Shown piece by piece: positions 40,366-49,753 of a stretch of DNA of 64,000 nucleotides. The first letter of the stretch is position 1. Each line of letters begins with the position of its first letter. A program made the position numbers and the translations under genes. This stretch comes from Austwickia sp. GTDB lineage: Bacteria; Actinomycetota; Actinomycetes; Actinomycetales; Dermatophilaceae. The notes under the pieces are model-generated. The model was not told where the DNA came from. It saw only the letters and a list, made by a program, of their open reading frames with translations, and searched no databases. Where the stretch lies: NCBI GenBank assembly GCA_016699675.1, contig CP064985.1:3410001-3474000 (forward strand). Reading direction: 5' to 3'.

Positions 40366-40433
40366 CTACTGTGCTGTCCACAGGGACCGCGGCCCCACCC
40401 CGTTATCCACAGGCATCGCGCCAGGTCGAAGCG

Positions 40434-40456
40434 TTGTCGGAGCCGCCCCCTAACGT
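40434..40456 (+). promoter_or_regulatory. PafBC-type (LexA-independent) DNA-damage promoter of recA
   Basis: TTGTCGGAG, eight bases, then TAACGT matches the RecA-NDp consensus TTGTCRGTG-N8-TANNNT recognised with PafBC in mycobacteria, with one mismatch (A for T in GTG). It ends 83 bases before the recA start and downstream of the SOS box, the arrangement seen in mycobacteria. Confidence 0.7.
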
Positions 40457-40539
40457 CTGATCCGGACGGGCCGCAGTGGCGGCCTCGACGGGTCGAAGGT
40501 AGACGACCGACCACGAATCAGCAGATGGGCAGGTGCGAG

Positions 40540-41652
40540 ATGGCTGCTGCAACGGCAGATCAGAAGCAGAAGTCGCTGGACGCCGTGATGGCGCAGATCG
40601 AGAAGTCGCATGGCAAGGGCGCGGTGATGCGGCTCGGCGACGACGTACGGCCTCCGATCGAGGTGATTCCGACCGGATCGATCGCGCTCGATGTGGCTCT
40701 TGGCATCGGCGGACTCCCGCGTGGCCGGATCGTCGAGATCTACGGGCCGGAGTCCTCCGGCAAGACCACCGTCGCCCTGCACGCCGTGGCGAGCGCGCAG
40801 AAGGCCGGCGGGATCGCGGCCTTCATCGACGCCGAGCACGCCCTGGACCCCGAATACGCCAAGAAGCTCGGCGTCGACACCGATGCGCTGCTGGTCAGCC
40901 AGCCGGACACCGGCGAACAAGCGCTGGAGATCGCGGACATGCTGATCCGCTCCGGGGCGCTCGACATCATCGTCATCGACTCGGTGGCGGCGCTGGTGCC
41001 GCGCGCGGAGATCGAGGGGGAGATGGGCGACTCCCACGTGGGTCTGCAGGCCCGCCTCATGAGCCAGGCGCTGCGCAAGATCACGGGCGCGCTCAACAGC
41101 ACCGGGACGACCGCCATCTTCATCAACCAGCTGCGCGAGAAGATCGGCGTGATGTTCGGCTCGCCCGAGACGACGACCGGTGGCAAGGCGCTGAAGTTCT
41201 ACGCGTCGGTGCGGCTCGACGTCCGGCGGATCGAGACGCTCAAGGACGGTTCCGACGCGGTGGGCAACCGGACCCGCTGCAAGGTGGTCAAGAACAAGGT
41301 GAGCCCGCCGTTCAAACAGGCCGAGTTCGACATCATCTACGGCCAGGGCATCTCCCGCGAGGGCGGCCTGATCGACATGGGCGTGGAGCACGGCTTCGTG
41401 CGCAAGTCGGGGGCTTGGTACACGTACGAGGGCGACCAACTCGGCCAGGGCAAGGAGAACGCGCGCAACTTCCTGCGCGACAACCCCGAGCTGGCTGACG
41501 AGCTCGAGCGCAAGATCAAGGCCAAGCTCGGCGTCGGACCGGGTCTTCCCCAGGACGGGGCGCCGGACGCCGCGCCGGGTGCGACGAGCGGGTTGGGGCT
41601 GGGGAACAGCAAGGATGAGGTTCCGCTGGCCGACGTCCCGGTCGCGTTCTAA
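40540..41652 (+). CDS. recA: Recombinase RecA
   Basis: A 370-residue RecA for homologous recombination and SOS induction, with no intein. Walker A is GPESSGKTTVAL near residue 68; Walker B ends IIVIDSVAALVPRAEIEGEM; loop 2 is MFGSPETTTGGKALKFYASV; the C-terminus is acidic and Gly-rich. The upstream region has both a LexA box and a PafBC-type promoter. The ribosome-binding site is weak (GGCAGG). recX follows almost at once. Confidence 0.99.
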   Translation: MAAATADQKQKSLDAVMAQIEKSHGKGAVMRLGDDVRPPIEVIPTGSIALDVALGIGGLPRGRIVEIYGPESSGKTTVALHAVASAQKAGGIAAFIDAEHALDPEYAKKLGVDTDALLVSQPDTGEQALEIADMLIRSGALDIIVIDSVAALVPRAEIEGEMGDSHVGLQARLMSQALRKITGALNSTGTTAIFINQLREKIGVMFGSPETTTGGKALKFYASVRLDVRRIETLKDGSDAVGNRTRCKVVKNKVSPPFKQAEFDIIYGQGISREGGLIDMGVEHGFVRKSGAWYTYEGDQLGQGKENARNFLRDNPELADELERKIKAKLGVGPGLPQDGAPDAAPGATSGLGLGNSKDEVPLADVPVAF

Positions 41653-41655
41653 CCG

Positions 41656-42357
41656 TTGCCCCGGCACGCCTTGCCCCACCACGGGTCGTCGACCGTGCCA
41701 GAACGGGCGGACTTAGCGCGTGCCGCGCTGGCCGCCGCCGAACAGGCGGCGGCCGGCCGGGCCGTGCCGACGGGAGGGGATGCGGGCTCGAGCGGGGACC
41801 GTACGCCGGGTGCGCGCCGCGGGATGACCCCGCGCTGGTCGCCGCCGGACGATCCGGAGGCGATCGACAGCGAACCGGATCCGCACGACGTCGCCCGGCA
41901 GATCGTGCTTCGCCTACTGACGATGGCCCCCCGGTCCCGGGCGGAGCTGGAGAAGAAGCTGGCCCAGCGCGGCTGTGCTCCGGAGGTGGCCCGCGTGGTC
42001 CTCGACCGGATGGAAGAGGTGGGGCTGGTCGACGACGAGGCCTACGCCGGGATGCTCGTCCGCAGCCAGCGCACCGGTCGTGGCCTGGCGCGGACGGCAC
42101 TGCGCGTCGAGCTGCGCAAGAAGGGCGTCGAGGCGGAGGTCATCGAGGACGCCGTGGCCGAGGTGTCCGACGAGGAGGAACGGGCGGAGGCACGCCGGCT
42201 GGTCGAGAAGAAGCTCCGCACCATGCACGGGCTGCCGGCTCAGGTCCAGGCCCGCCGTCTCGCCGCGATGCTCGGGCGTAAGGGTTACGGAAGCGAGCTG
42301 TCGTACGCCATGGTCCGGGAAGCCCTGCGCGAGGCGCCGGAACACCAGCGCGACTGA
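41656..42357 (+). CDS. recX: RecX regulatory protein
   Basis: RecX restrains RecA filament growth and is normally co-transcribed with recA, as here. The helical repeats are recognisable from ARQIVLRLLTMAPRSRAELEK through RGCAPEVARVVLDRMEEVGL and DEAYAGMLVRSQ, then ALRVELRKKGVEAEVIEDAV. The first 70 residues are low-complexity and not conserved. The start is uncertain: TTG 41656 gives 233 residues, GTG 41695 gives 220, and neither has a strong ribosome-binding site. It overlaps or nearly abuts recA, so translational coupling is likely. Confidence 0.9.
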   Translation: MPRHALPHHGSSTVPERADLARAALAAAEQAAAGRAVPTGGDAGSSGDRTPGARRGMTPRWSPPDDPEAIDSEPDPHDVARQIVLRLLTMAPRSRAELEKKLAQRGCAPEVARVVLDRMEEVGLVDDEAYAGMLVRSQRTGRGLARTALRVELRKKGVEAEVIEDAVAEVSDEEERAEARRLVEKKLRTMHGLPAQVQARRLAAMLGRKGYGSELSYAMVREALREAPEHQRD

Positions 42358-42488
42358 CCCCGGGAGCGCTGGTGAGCGCCCGAGAGGGCCAAGTATCCCG
42401 CCGCAGGAGCGTGCGATGAGTTGGGCCGCGCGGGGGACCGCCGTTCCTCGCCGGCCTGGCGCGTCATTGCCGGGGCCGGACCAGGCGG

Positions 42489-42848
42489 TCAGTGGCCACC
42501 GGTACTGCGGGTGGCCACCTCGTAGCTCCACAGTTCGGCCGACAGACCCATGGGCGGCTTCGGCGCCGGGTCCTCGCCCGGCCCCGCCGGGGCGGTGCCA
42601 TGGGCACCCGGGCGGAACTCCCGATGCGCCCCCTTGAAGTCCTCCGAGCCGATCCAGGCGGCGTAGCTGTCCTCGTCGCGCCACCGCGTCACGACGAGAT
42701 AGACCCGTCGGCCGTCGGTGGGTGCGAGCAGCTCGAAGCCCTCGAACCCGTCGAAGTGGTCCACGGCGCCGGCCCGCGCGGCGAACCGGCGGACCATCTC
42801 CTCCCCGCCTTCGGGCACGGTGATCGCGTTGATCTTGATCGTCGTCAT
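42489..42848 (-). CDS. MhuD-like heme-degrading monooxygenase
   Basis: A 119-residue ferredoxin-fold ABM protein that closely resembles mycobacterial MhuD, which opens heme to mycobilin and iron. The start MTTIKINAITVPEGGEEM places Asn at position 7, and the axial-type His is at 75 (FKGAHREF), the same numbers as in MhuD. Trp65 matches its conserved Trp. VYLVVTRWRDEDSY is the family core. ATG 42848 fits the MhuD start; a longer frame to 42875 is less likely. It is convergent with recX and stands alone, with no heme uptake genes nearby. Confidence 0.8.
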   Translation of the reverse strand: MTTIKINAITVPEGGEEMVRRFAARAGAVDHFDGFEGFELLAPTDGRRVYLVVTRWRDEDSYAAWIGSEDFKGAHREFRPGAHGTAPAGPGEDPAPKPPMGLSAELWSYEVATRSTGGH

Positions 42849-42951
42849 GGCCACATCATGCTCGGTGGGATGCACCGCCGGAGACCGGGCCCTGCGCCGG
42901 ATGCCCGCGAGCCGGACGGCTCTTCGGGGTCACCACCCGCGGCCGGACGGG

Positions 42952-43236
42952 TCAGTCCGGTCCCAGCCCCGCGACGGAAGCCGCATCGTCGCTCTCGCAG
43001 TGTGCTGAGCCCTGATCAGCGGCGCCGGCGCGTGTGGTCAGGCTCAGCAGCCGGGCGAGCTCGCGGCGGCGCCGAACGAGGTCTGCGGCGGCCGTGGCCC
43101 CGCGGCCGGTAACGAGGGACAACCGCACGCGGGTGCCGAAGGGCAACGGCTCGACCACGTCCCCCTCGCGAAGTTCGGTCACGAGGGCGGTGCGCGGCAC
43201 CACGGCGAGCGCGCCCCGGGAGCGGGGTGTGGGCAC
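42952..43236 (-). pseudogene. Possible C-terminal remnant of a LysR-type regulator
   Basis: The 94-residue frame GALAVVPRTALVTELREGDVV then EPLPFGTRVRLSLVTGRG resembles the end of a LysR effector domain, where a LxLLPR-like strand is followed by the last helix. No helix-turn-helix or rest of the effector domain exists upstream; the region beyond 43236 runs into the miaB promoter. It may be a gene remnant or chance coding in GC-rich DNA. Confidence 0.3.
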
Positions 43237-43310
43237 ATCGGCCGGCGGTCGAGCCGGCGGTCGGGGCGGGCATCGGTGGCCCGCCGCGCACGCCGTACCC
43301 TTGACGGGTC

Positions 43311-44837
43311 ATGACCCGCGAAACCACCGCACCCCGGACCTACGAGGTCCGCACCCACGGGTGCCAGATGAACGTCCACGACTCCGAGCGGCTGGCCGGG
43401 CTCCTGGAGGCGGCCGGCTATGTCGACGTGGCGAGCGTCCCGGCCACGGACCGTCCCCAGACCGCCGACGTCGTCGTCTTCAACACCTGCGCCGTGCGCG
43501 AGAACGCCGACAACAAGCTCTATGGCAACCTCGGCCAGCTGCGGCCCGCCAAGACCGAAAACCCGCAGATGCAGATCGCCGTCGGCGGCTGCATGGCGCA
43601 GAAGGATCGCGCCACGATCGTGCAGCGGGCGCCCTGGGTCGACGTCGTCTTCGGCACCCACAACATCGGCAGCCTGCCCGCCCTCCTCGACCGGGCCCGG
43701 CACAACCAGCGCGCCGAGGTCGAGATCCTCGAGGCCCTGGAGACCTTCCCCTCGACGCTGCCGACCCGGCGCGACTCGGCGTACGCCGCGTGGGTCTCGA
43801 TCAGCGTCGGCTGCAACAACACGTGCACCTACTGCATCGTGCCCGCCCTGCGCGGCAAGGAGCAGGACCGCCGGCAGGGCGACATCCTCGCCGAGGCGCG
43901 GGCCCTGGTCGCCGAGGGCGTCATGGAAATCACGCTCCTGGGCCAGAACGTCAACACGTACGGCGTCGAGTTCGGCGACCGCGCGGCCTTCGGCAAGCTC
44001 CTGCGCGCCTGCGGGGACATCGAGCACCTGGAGCGGGTGCGCTTCACCAGCCCGCATCCGGCGGCGTTCACCAGCGACGTCATCGACGCGATGGCCGAAA
44101 CGCCGAACGTCATGCCCAGCCTGCACATGCCCCTGCAGTCCGGTTCCGATCGGGTGCTGCGCGAGATGAAGCGCAGCTACCGCGGCGAGCGCTTCCTGGC
44201 GATCATCGACGAGGTCCGCGGCAAGATCCCCGATGCCGCGATCACGACTGACATCATCGTCGGCTTCCCCGGCGAGACGGACGCGGACTTCGAGGACACG
44301 CTGCGCGTGGTGGAGCAGGCGCGGTTCGCGGGGGCGTTCACGTTCCAGTACTCCATCCGCCCCGGCACCCCCGCCGCCACCATGGCCGACCACGTGCCCA
44401 AGCACGTGGTCCAGGAGCGGTTCGACCGGCTCGTGGCGCTGCAGGACGAGATCGCCTGGGCCGAGAACCGCGCCTTCGAGGGCCGCACGGTCGAGGTCCT
44501 CGCCGCGCGGGGGGAGGGCCGCAAGGACGCGGCCACCGACCGGATGAGCGGCCGGGCGCGGGACAACCGGCTGGTGCACTTCGCGGTGCCGGCGGCGGCC
44601 CGCGAGCGGGGCGAGGTCCCGCGGCCGGGTGACATGGCGACGGTGCAGGTGACGTATGGCGCCCCGCATCACCTCGTCGCGGACGGCGCCCTGGCGGGGG
44701 GTCCCTACGCCGTACGCCGTACGCGCGGTGGCGACGCCTGGGAGGCGACCCAGGACCACCCCACCGACGCACCGACCGGCGGCCCCGCGGTCAGCCTCGG
44801 CCTGCCCCGGGTGGGCGCCCCGCCGCCGCGCCCGTGA
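43311..44837 (+). CDS. miaB: tRNA-2-methylthio-N6-dimethylallyladenosine synthase
   Basis: A 508-residue radical-SAM methylthiotransferase acting on A37 of tRNAs already modified by MiaA. The N-terminal cluster Cys are in RTHGCQMNVHDSERL, VFNTCAVREN and VGGCMAQKD. The radical-SAM motif CNNTCTYC lies near 168. A C-terminal TRAM domain is followed by a Pro/Gly-rich tail of about 50 residues. miaA lies 5 kb downstream, the two being separated here by the broken pnkp-hen1 operon and a small MT0933-like gene. Confidence 0.97.
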   Translation: MTRETTAPRTYEVRTHGCQMNVHDSERLAGLLEAAGYVDVASVPATDRPQTADVVVFNTCAVRENADNKLYGNLGQLRPAKTENPQMQIAVGGCMAQKDRATIVQRAPWVDVVFGTHNIGSLPALLDRARHNQRAEVEILEALETFPSTLPTRRDSAYAAWVSISVGCNNTCTYCIVPALRGKEQDRRQGDILAEARALVAEGVMEITLLGQNVNTYGVEFGDRAAFGKLLRACGDIEHLERVRFTSPHPAAFTSDVIDAMAETPNVMPSLHMPLQSGSDRVLREMKRSYRGERFLAIIDEVRGKIPDAAITTDIIVGFPGETDADFEDTLRVVEQARFAGAFTFQYSIRPGTPAATMADHVPKHVVQERFDRLVALQDEIAWAENRAFEGRTVEVLAARGEGRKDAATDRMSGRARDNRLVHFAVPAAARERGEVPRPGDMATVQVTYGAPHHLVADGALAGGPYAVRRTRGGDAWEATQDHPTDAPTGGPAVSLGLPRVGAPPPRP

Positions 44838-44874
44838 GGCGGGCGTCGGCCGGTGCCGCCTGCCCGCGCCGGGT

Positions 44875-47561
44875 CTAGAGCCGCGGGTCGACCGGCTCGG
44901 ACTCCAGGGCCAGCACGGCGAACACCGCCTGGTGCACCTGCCACAGCGGCGCCCACGCGACGAACCCCTCCAGCGCGTCCAGCCCCAACCCATGCTCGCG
45001 GAGCGCGAGCTGCCGCTTGCGGCCGAGGTTCCGGTCGCGCAGCACGTCGAGCGAGTCCAGGTAGTCGGGACCGTAGATCAGGCGCAGGTACTCCCGGCCG
45101 CGCACCTTCAACCCCGGCTGGACCCGCCGTGGCCGCCCGACACGCTCGGCCGGCGCGGAGGCCGGCTTGACCACCATGCCCTCGCCGCCGGCCGCGGTGC
45201 GGTCCAGCCACCACTGCACGCCCGCCGCGCGGTCGGCCGACGACGTCAGGTCGACCACGCGGGCGCGGGTCGGGGTGATCAGCGGGTCGGTCAGGGTGGC
45301 GAGCCGATCGAGGTGCCACTCGTGGGGCTCGGTGAGGGCCAAGCACCCGCCCCTGGGCGGCGAGGATCTGGAACGGCGCCAGCGTGATCCCGTCGAGGCC
45401 GTCGGTCGGGCGGCAGTAGGCGGCGTACGCCGCGCGGTAGGCCGCGGCGTTGGCCAGGCGCGCCCGCACGTGGTCCAGCCGACCCCCCACGTCGAGTCCG
45501 CGCTCGCGGGCCTGTTCCAGCAGCGCGGCTGCGGCAGGCAGGGCGTACGTCGCGGCGGCTCCGACCGAAGCGTATTGATCCCGGATGAGCCCGTCGGCCT
45601 TGGCCGACCAGGGCAGCAGCTCGCAGTCCAGGGCCAGCCACGACGACTCCAGCGCGTCGAAAAGCCCGGCCGTGGAGCCCAGCAGCCGGCGGACCAGCTC
45701 CCGGTGTTGCGCCGCCTCGGCGAAGAACGGCCGGCCGGTGCGCGTGTACACGGCGCCCAGCGAGCCGTCGGCCACGCCGAAGTGGTGCTCCGCGGCGGCC
45801 TCGTCGCGGGTCAGAACCACGATGGCCCGCGAGCCCATGTGTTTCTCCTCGCAGACGACGCGGCTCTCGCCCCACTCGGCGTACTGGTCGAAGGCCTGCT
45901 CGGGGTGCTCCAGTTAGGGCCCGGGCGGCGCGGCGGCCGCCGGCGACATCGTCGGCGGCAGGTAGATGAGCCGGCGCGGGTCGACGGCGTACCGGCTCAT
46001 GACCTCCAACGCCGCCGCGGCGTTCTCCTGTTCGATCTTCACCTTCCCGGCGTGCGGGCTGCTCAGCCAGCGGGTGCCGACCACGTCGTCGATCCGCAGC
46101 ACGGCCGGCTCGCGCCCCGCGTCGGGTTCGCGACGGGCGTCCGGCTCGCGCCCGGCGTCCGGCTCGCGCCCACCGTTCGCATCGGCGCCAAAACCCCCCT
46201 CCGCGCCTGCGCCCGCCGGCCCGGCGCCCGACGGCCCGGCGCACGAATCCGCTTGGCCGCCCACGGCAGCGGTCAGCGGGCGCACCGGCGCGTACCACTC
46301 CCGCTCCGCCGGGACCGAGACGATCTCGCGCTCGGGGTAGCGCAGCGCGGTGAGCGCCCCGCCGAAGACGGCGCCGGTGTCCAGGCAGATCGTGTTGTTG
46401 ACCCACTCGGCCCGCGGGGTGGGCGTGTGGCCGTACGCCACGACGGCCGCGCCGCGGTAGTCGCGCGCCCAGGGATAGCGCACCGGCAGCCCGTATTCGT
46501 CGGTCTCGCCCGTCGTGTCGCCCGTACAGCGAGAACGCCCGCACCCGCCGCGACGATCGGCCGTGATAGGCCTGCGGCAGCCCGGCGTGCGCGACGACCA
46601 ATCGGCCGCCGTCGAGGACGTAGTGGCTGACCAGCTCGGTCATGAACTGCAGGGCATCGGCGCGGAACTGCTCGTCCTCCCCGTCAAGCTGCTGCAGCGA
46701 CTCGGCAAGCCCGTGCGACACGCGCACGTTCGCCCCCTTGAGGGCGCGCACCAGCTTGGCCTCGTGGTTGCCCGTGATCGTCAGCGCCGTCCCCGCGGCG
46801 ACCATCCCCATCGCCAGCCGCAGCACCCCGGTCACGTTCGGTCCGCGGTCGACGAGGTCGCCGAGGAACACCGCGGTCCGGCCCAGCGGATGGGCGGCGG
46901 AGACGACCACCCCGGCGCCGTCCCTCTCGATCTGCCAGCCGAGCCGCGTCAGCAGCGTGATCAGCTCGCCGAGGCAGCCGTGCACGTCGCCGATGATGTC
47001 GAAGGGCCCGGTCAGGTGGCGGTGGTCGGGCCAGGACGGCTCCCGGACAATGGTCGCGGCCTCGATCTGGTCCACGCCGCGCAGGACGTGGACCCGGCGG
47101 AAGCCCTCCTTGAGCAGGTGCGCGAGGGACCGTCGCAGGTCGTGGTGCTGCCGCTCGACGACGCGCCCGCCGAAGTCGCGGTCGGGTCGGGCCGCGTTGC
47201 GGCGTACGGCCACCGCCGCCGGCACGTCGAAGACGATCGCGTCCACGAGGACGTCGTGCGCGCGGGCGAGCGCGACCAGCCCGGCGCGGGCCTTGGCCTG
47301 CGTGTTGGTCGCGTCGACGACGGTGAGCAACCCCCGGCGCAGCCGCGTCCCCACGATGTAATGCAGCACGTCGAAGGCGTCGGGGGTGGCGGTCTGGTCG
47401 TTCTCGTCGTCCGCGACCAGGCACCGGCAGAAGTCGCTGGAGACGACCTCGGTGGGGCGGAAGTGGCGCGCGGCGAACGTGGACTTGCCGCTGCCGGAGA
47501 CGCCCACGAGGACCACGAGGCCCATCGCGGGGACGGACAGGGCCGGGTGCGGGTCAGTCAC
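44875..47561 (-). pseudogene. pnkp: Polynucleotide kinase-phosphatase-ligase (Pnkp), broken
   Basis: About 890 residues of Pnkp, the end-healing and adenylyltransferase subunit of bacterial RNA repair, are spread over three segments. Kinase: Walker A VGVSGSGKST at residues 19-28. Phosphatase: FDIIGDVHGC, FLGDLVDRGPN and ITGNHEAK. Adenylyltransferase: CEEKHMGSRAIV, with its Lys, near 45845. Lesions are an extra base in CCC at 46521-46523 (LYG then DTTGETDEYG), an in-frame TAA at 45914-45916 after PPTMSPAAAAPPGP, with EHPEQAFDQYAEW continuing beyond it, and an extra base near 45337-45340 (ILAAQGRVL, then ALTEPHEW). GTG 47561 overlaps the hen1 stop by eight bases. The nonsense codon argues for real decay. 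Confidence 0.9.
46107..46171. repeat. 18-base tandem repeat inside pnkp
   Basis: Nearly four copies of an 18-base unit code for (G/R)REPDA on the minus strand. They sit in the linker between phosphatase and ligase domains, where related proteins have a shorter Pro/Ala linker. Copies differ by a few bases. Confidence 0.7.
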
Positions 47562-48972
47562 GGGTGAACACCGCCAGCTGGGTGGGTGCGCCGAGGGCCG
47601 GGTCGGTGTCGCCGACGCCGGCGTGCGTCGCGCGATAGCCGTACGACGTGGCCACCACCGCGCTCCACCGCTCGAAGGCCGCCCTGTCCCACTCGAAGCG
47701 ATGGTCCCGGTGCCGCAGGCCGGCGAGATTCGGGTAGCGGGCGTTGTACTCGCGGTTGGGGGTGGTCACGACCACCGCGCGGGGCCGGGCCGCGCCAAAC
47801 ACCACGCGCTCCAGCGCCCCGAGCCGAGCCTCGTCGACATGCTCGATGACCTCCATGAGGACCGCCGCGTCGTACCCCGCGAAGCGGGCATCCTCGTACG
47901 TGAGCGCACCCTGGAAGAGCTCGATCCGGGACCGCTGGCGGTCGCTGAGCTCGTCCAGGCGCAAACCGCCGCGCTGCTTTCTTCAGTGAGCGCGTCGAGA
48001 CGTCGCAGCCCGCCAGGCGCGTGAACTGGGCCTCGCTGAGCACCGGGCCAGGAGGTGCCCCGGACCGCAACCCAGGTCGATGACGGAGGTGGCGCCCAGC
48101 TGACGCAGCACGTCGCGGACGGCGTCCTGTCGGTGTGCGTTCAGCGGCCTGGACGCGACCGGCGCGTCGGACCCTTTCGTGGTGCCCTCCGACTGTGGGT
48201 CCTCCGGCTCGGTGACCTCGTCCTCGGGGAGGGCGTCGTCGAGCTCGGTCAGGCGGTCGAGAGCGAGCCGGGCGAGGCCACCGTGGCGACCCAGGTACCG
48301 GCGGGCGATGAGGTCGCGATCCGGGTGGTCGGCGAGCCAGCCCGCCCCGGAGCGCATCAGCTTGTCGACCTCGTCGGCGCCTTGCCAGTAGTGCTTGGAC
48401 TCATCGAGCGCCGGGAGCAGCACGTAGAGCTGGTTCAGCGCATCGGCGAGCCGCAGCGTGCCCGTGAGCGCGAGATCCACGTATCGGGAATCACCCCACT
48501 GCGGGAACTGCGGGTCCAGCGGGATCGGCGTCGCGGTGACGTCCCAGCCGAGCGGGGCGAACAGACGCCGGGCCAGGTCCGGCCCGCCGCGACAGGGCAG
48601 GACCGGGATCTCGATGCGCAGCGGCAGCGGCTGCGCGGGCAGGTCGGGCCGCGCGGCGCAGCGTCCGCCCCGGGCGGTGCTGAAGACGTCGCCGAGGGCC
48701 AAGGCGAGCAGGGACGACGCGGCGTACGGGCGGTCGTTGACGTACTGCGCCAAGCTGGAGTCCGGGGCATTGCGCGGGCGGGACCGGGCCAGCCGCACCG
48801 GGTCGACGTCGAGCAGCAGCGCCGCCGTACAGCGCTCCTCGTCAGCCTCCGGGTAGAAGATCACGGCCGCGCCGAACGACTGCCGGAACTCCTGGACCCG
48901 CCCCGGGTGCTTGTGCAACAGAAAGCCCAGGTCTGTGGCGGGGCGGTGGGTGGTGGAAACGATCAGCAACAC
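47554..48972 (-). pseudogene. hen1: 3'-terminal RNA ribose 2'-O-methyltransferase Hen1, broken
   Basis: Hen1 methylates the 2'-OH at broken RNA 3' ends before Pnkp seals them. GTG 48972 opens MLLIVSTTHRPATDLGFLL, the standard start; the N-terminal domain is intact to SVIDLGCGPGHLLAR. The frame then shifts: one base is missing near 48042-48046, since VLSEAQFTRLAGCDVSTRSL follows in another frame. A second shift lies at the TTT run (47963-47965), after KKAARR, with LRLDELSDRQRSRIELFQG continuing. The metal-site region MEVIEHVDEARL and TTPNREYN survive in the last frame. Restored, the protein is about 470 residues. Confidence 0.9.
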
Positions 48973-49057
48973 GCCGAACAGTGTGCGTCAGGCAACGGCC
49001 CGTCGGCGTCGGTATTTCGGGTCGGTTCGCCGTGTCGACCTCTGACAAGACCAGAAC

Positions 49058-49087
49058 GGGGCTCGGTTCCCGGAGGAACCAAGCCCC
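49058..49087. terminator. Terminator hairpin between hen1 and small protein gene
   Basis: GGGGCTCGGTTCC (49058-49070) pairs with GGAACCAAGCCCC (49075-49087), one mismatch, around CGGA. It lies 22 bases past the MT0933-like stop on the minus strand, just upstream of hen1. Confidence 0.7.
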
Positions 49088-49109
49088 TTTCGGGCATATG
49101 GGGCGATGC

Positions 49110-49295
49110 TCAGGCCGGCTGGCCCTCGTCGCCGAGGCGACCGTCGGCCATCTCGCGGGCCTTGTCGATGTGCTCGTCGTGACCCTCAAGGCGACCCTTG
49201 GCGGCCTCCGAGGCCTTGTCCAGGCCCTGGTCGGTTGTGCCCTCGTTCTTGCTGAGCTGGCCGAGCTTTTCCTTGGCGCTGTCGAAGATGCCCAT
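49110..49295 (-). CDS. MT0933/Rv0909-like small protein
   Basis: A 61-residue charged helical protein resembling the MT0933-like family, annotated as antitoxins (MGIFDSAKEKLGQLSKNEGT, ending KAREMADGRLGDEGQPA). Such proteins also resemble CsbD-like stress proteins, and toxin-antitoxin function is not proven for most. ATG 49295 has GGGAGA upstream. No toxin gene adjoins it. Confidence 0.65.
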   Translation of the reverse strand: MGIFDSAKEKLGQLSKNEGTTDQGLDKASEAAKGRLEGHDEHIDKAREMADGRLGDEGQPA

Positions 49296-49753
49296 GTCGT
49301 TCTCCCTGCTCGGTGGTCACGCCCCGGCGGGTGCGCGGGGCGTGGCTCCGACGCGACCTCGGGCCGGTCGGTGAGGCCGCCCTCAGGGGGGGGTGGTGCC
49401 TCCCTTCGACCATCGCCGCAAGGCCCGCAATGTTGCATGCCCAATCCCGGTTTTTCTCGGCACCTGAGATCCACTCGGTCGACAAGCCGGTGAACGTGCT
49501 GCTCAACAGGGTTGCGCCCGAAATGCCGCGAATCACCTGATCGCCCGATCCGCGGCGCTCGCGCGGCGCCCGCGCGGTGTTCGGTGGCGAACCGGGCGCC
49601 GTCCTGCTGCCGTGGGGTCCGCCGCCGCGCCCGACGTACGGTAGAGGTCGTTCCCGGCCCTCTCGGCCGCTCGGCAGCGGTCCACAACGGGTCCGGGAGC
49701 AGGCCCCAGAAGCAGCCCCCGAAGCAGCCCGGAGCATTCCCGGAAGGAGCCCC
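49296..49753. other. 458-base region without a recognisable gene
   Basis: Between the MT0933-like gene and miaA. Open frames here have no family match or convincing start. Part of it (about 49420-49540) is less GC-rich than its surroundings. A duplicated GAAGCAGCCC motif lies just before miaA (about 49708-49730). I see no RNA gene. Confidence 0.4.

Noticed and set aside
45914..45916. TAA in pnkp as programmed read-through or recoding
   Set aside because: The gene also has two frameshifts and lacks any recoding signal, so decay is simpler.
44875..48972. pnkp and hen1 as several small separate genes
   Set aside because: Each piece begins and ends in the middle of a conserved domain, and the pieces join into known full-length proteins.
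49296..49753. Open frames between the MT0933-like gene and miaA
   Set aside because: No recognisable family, no good ribosome-binding site, and overlap on both strands.
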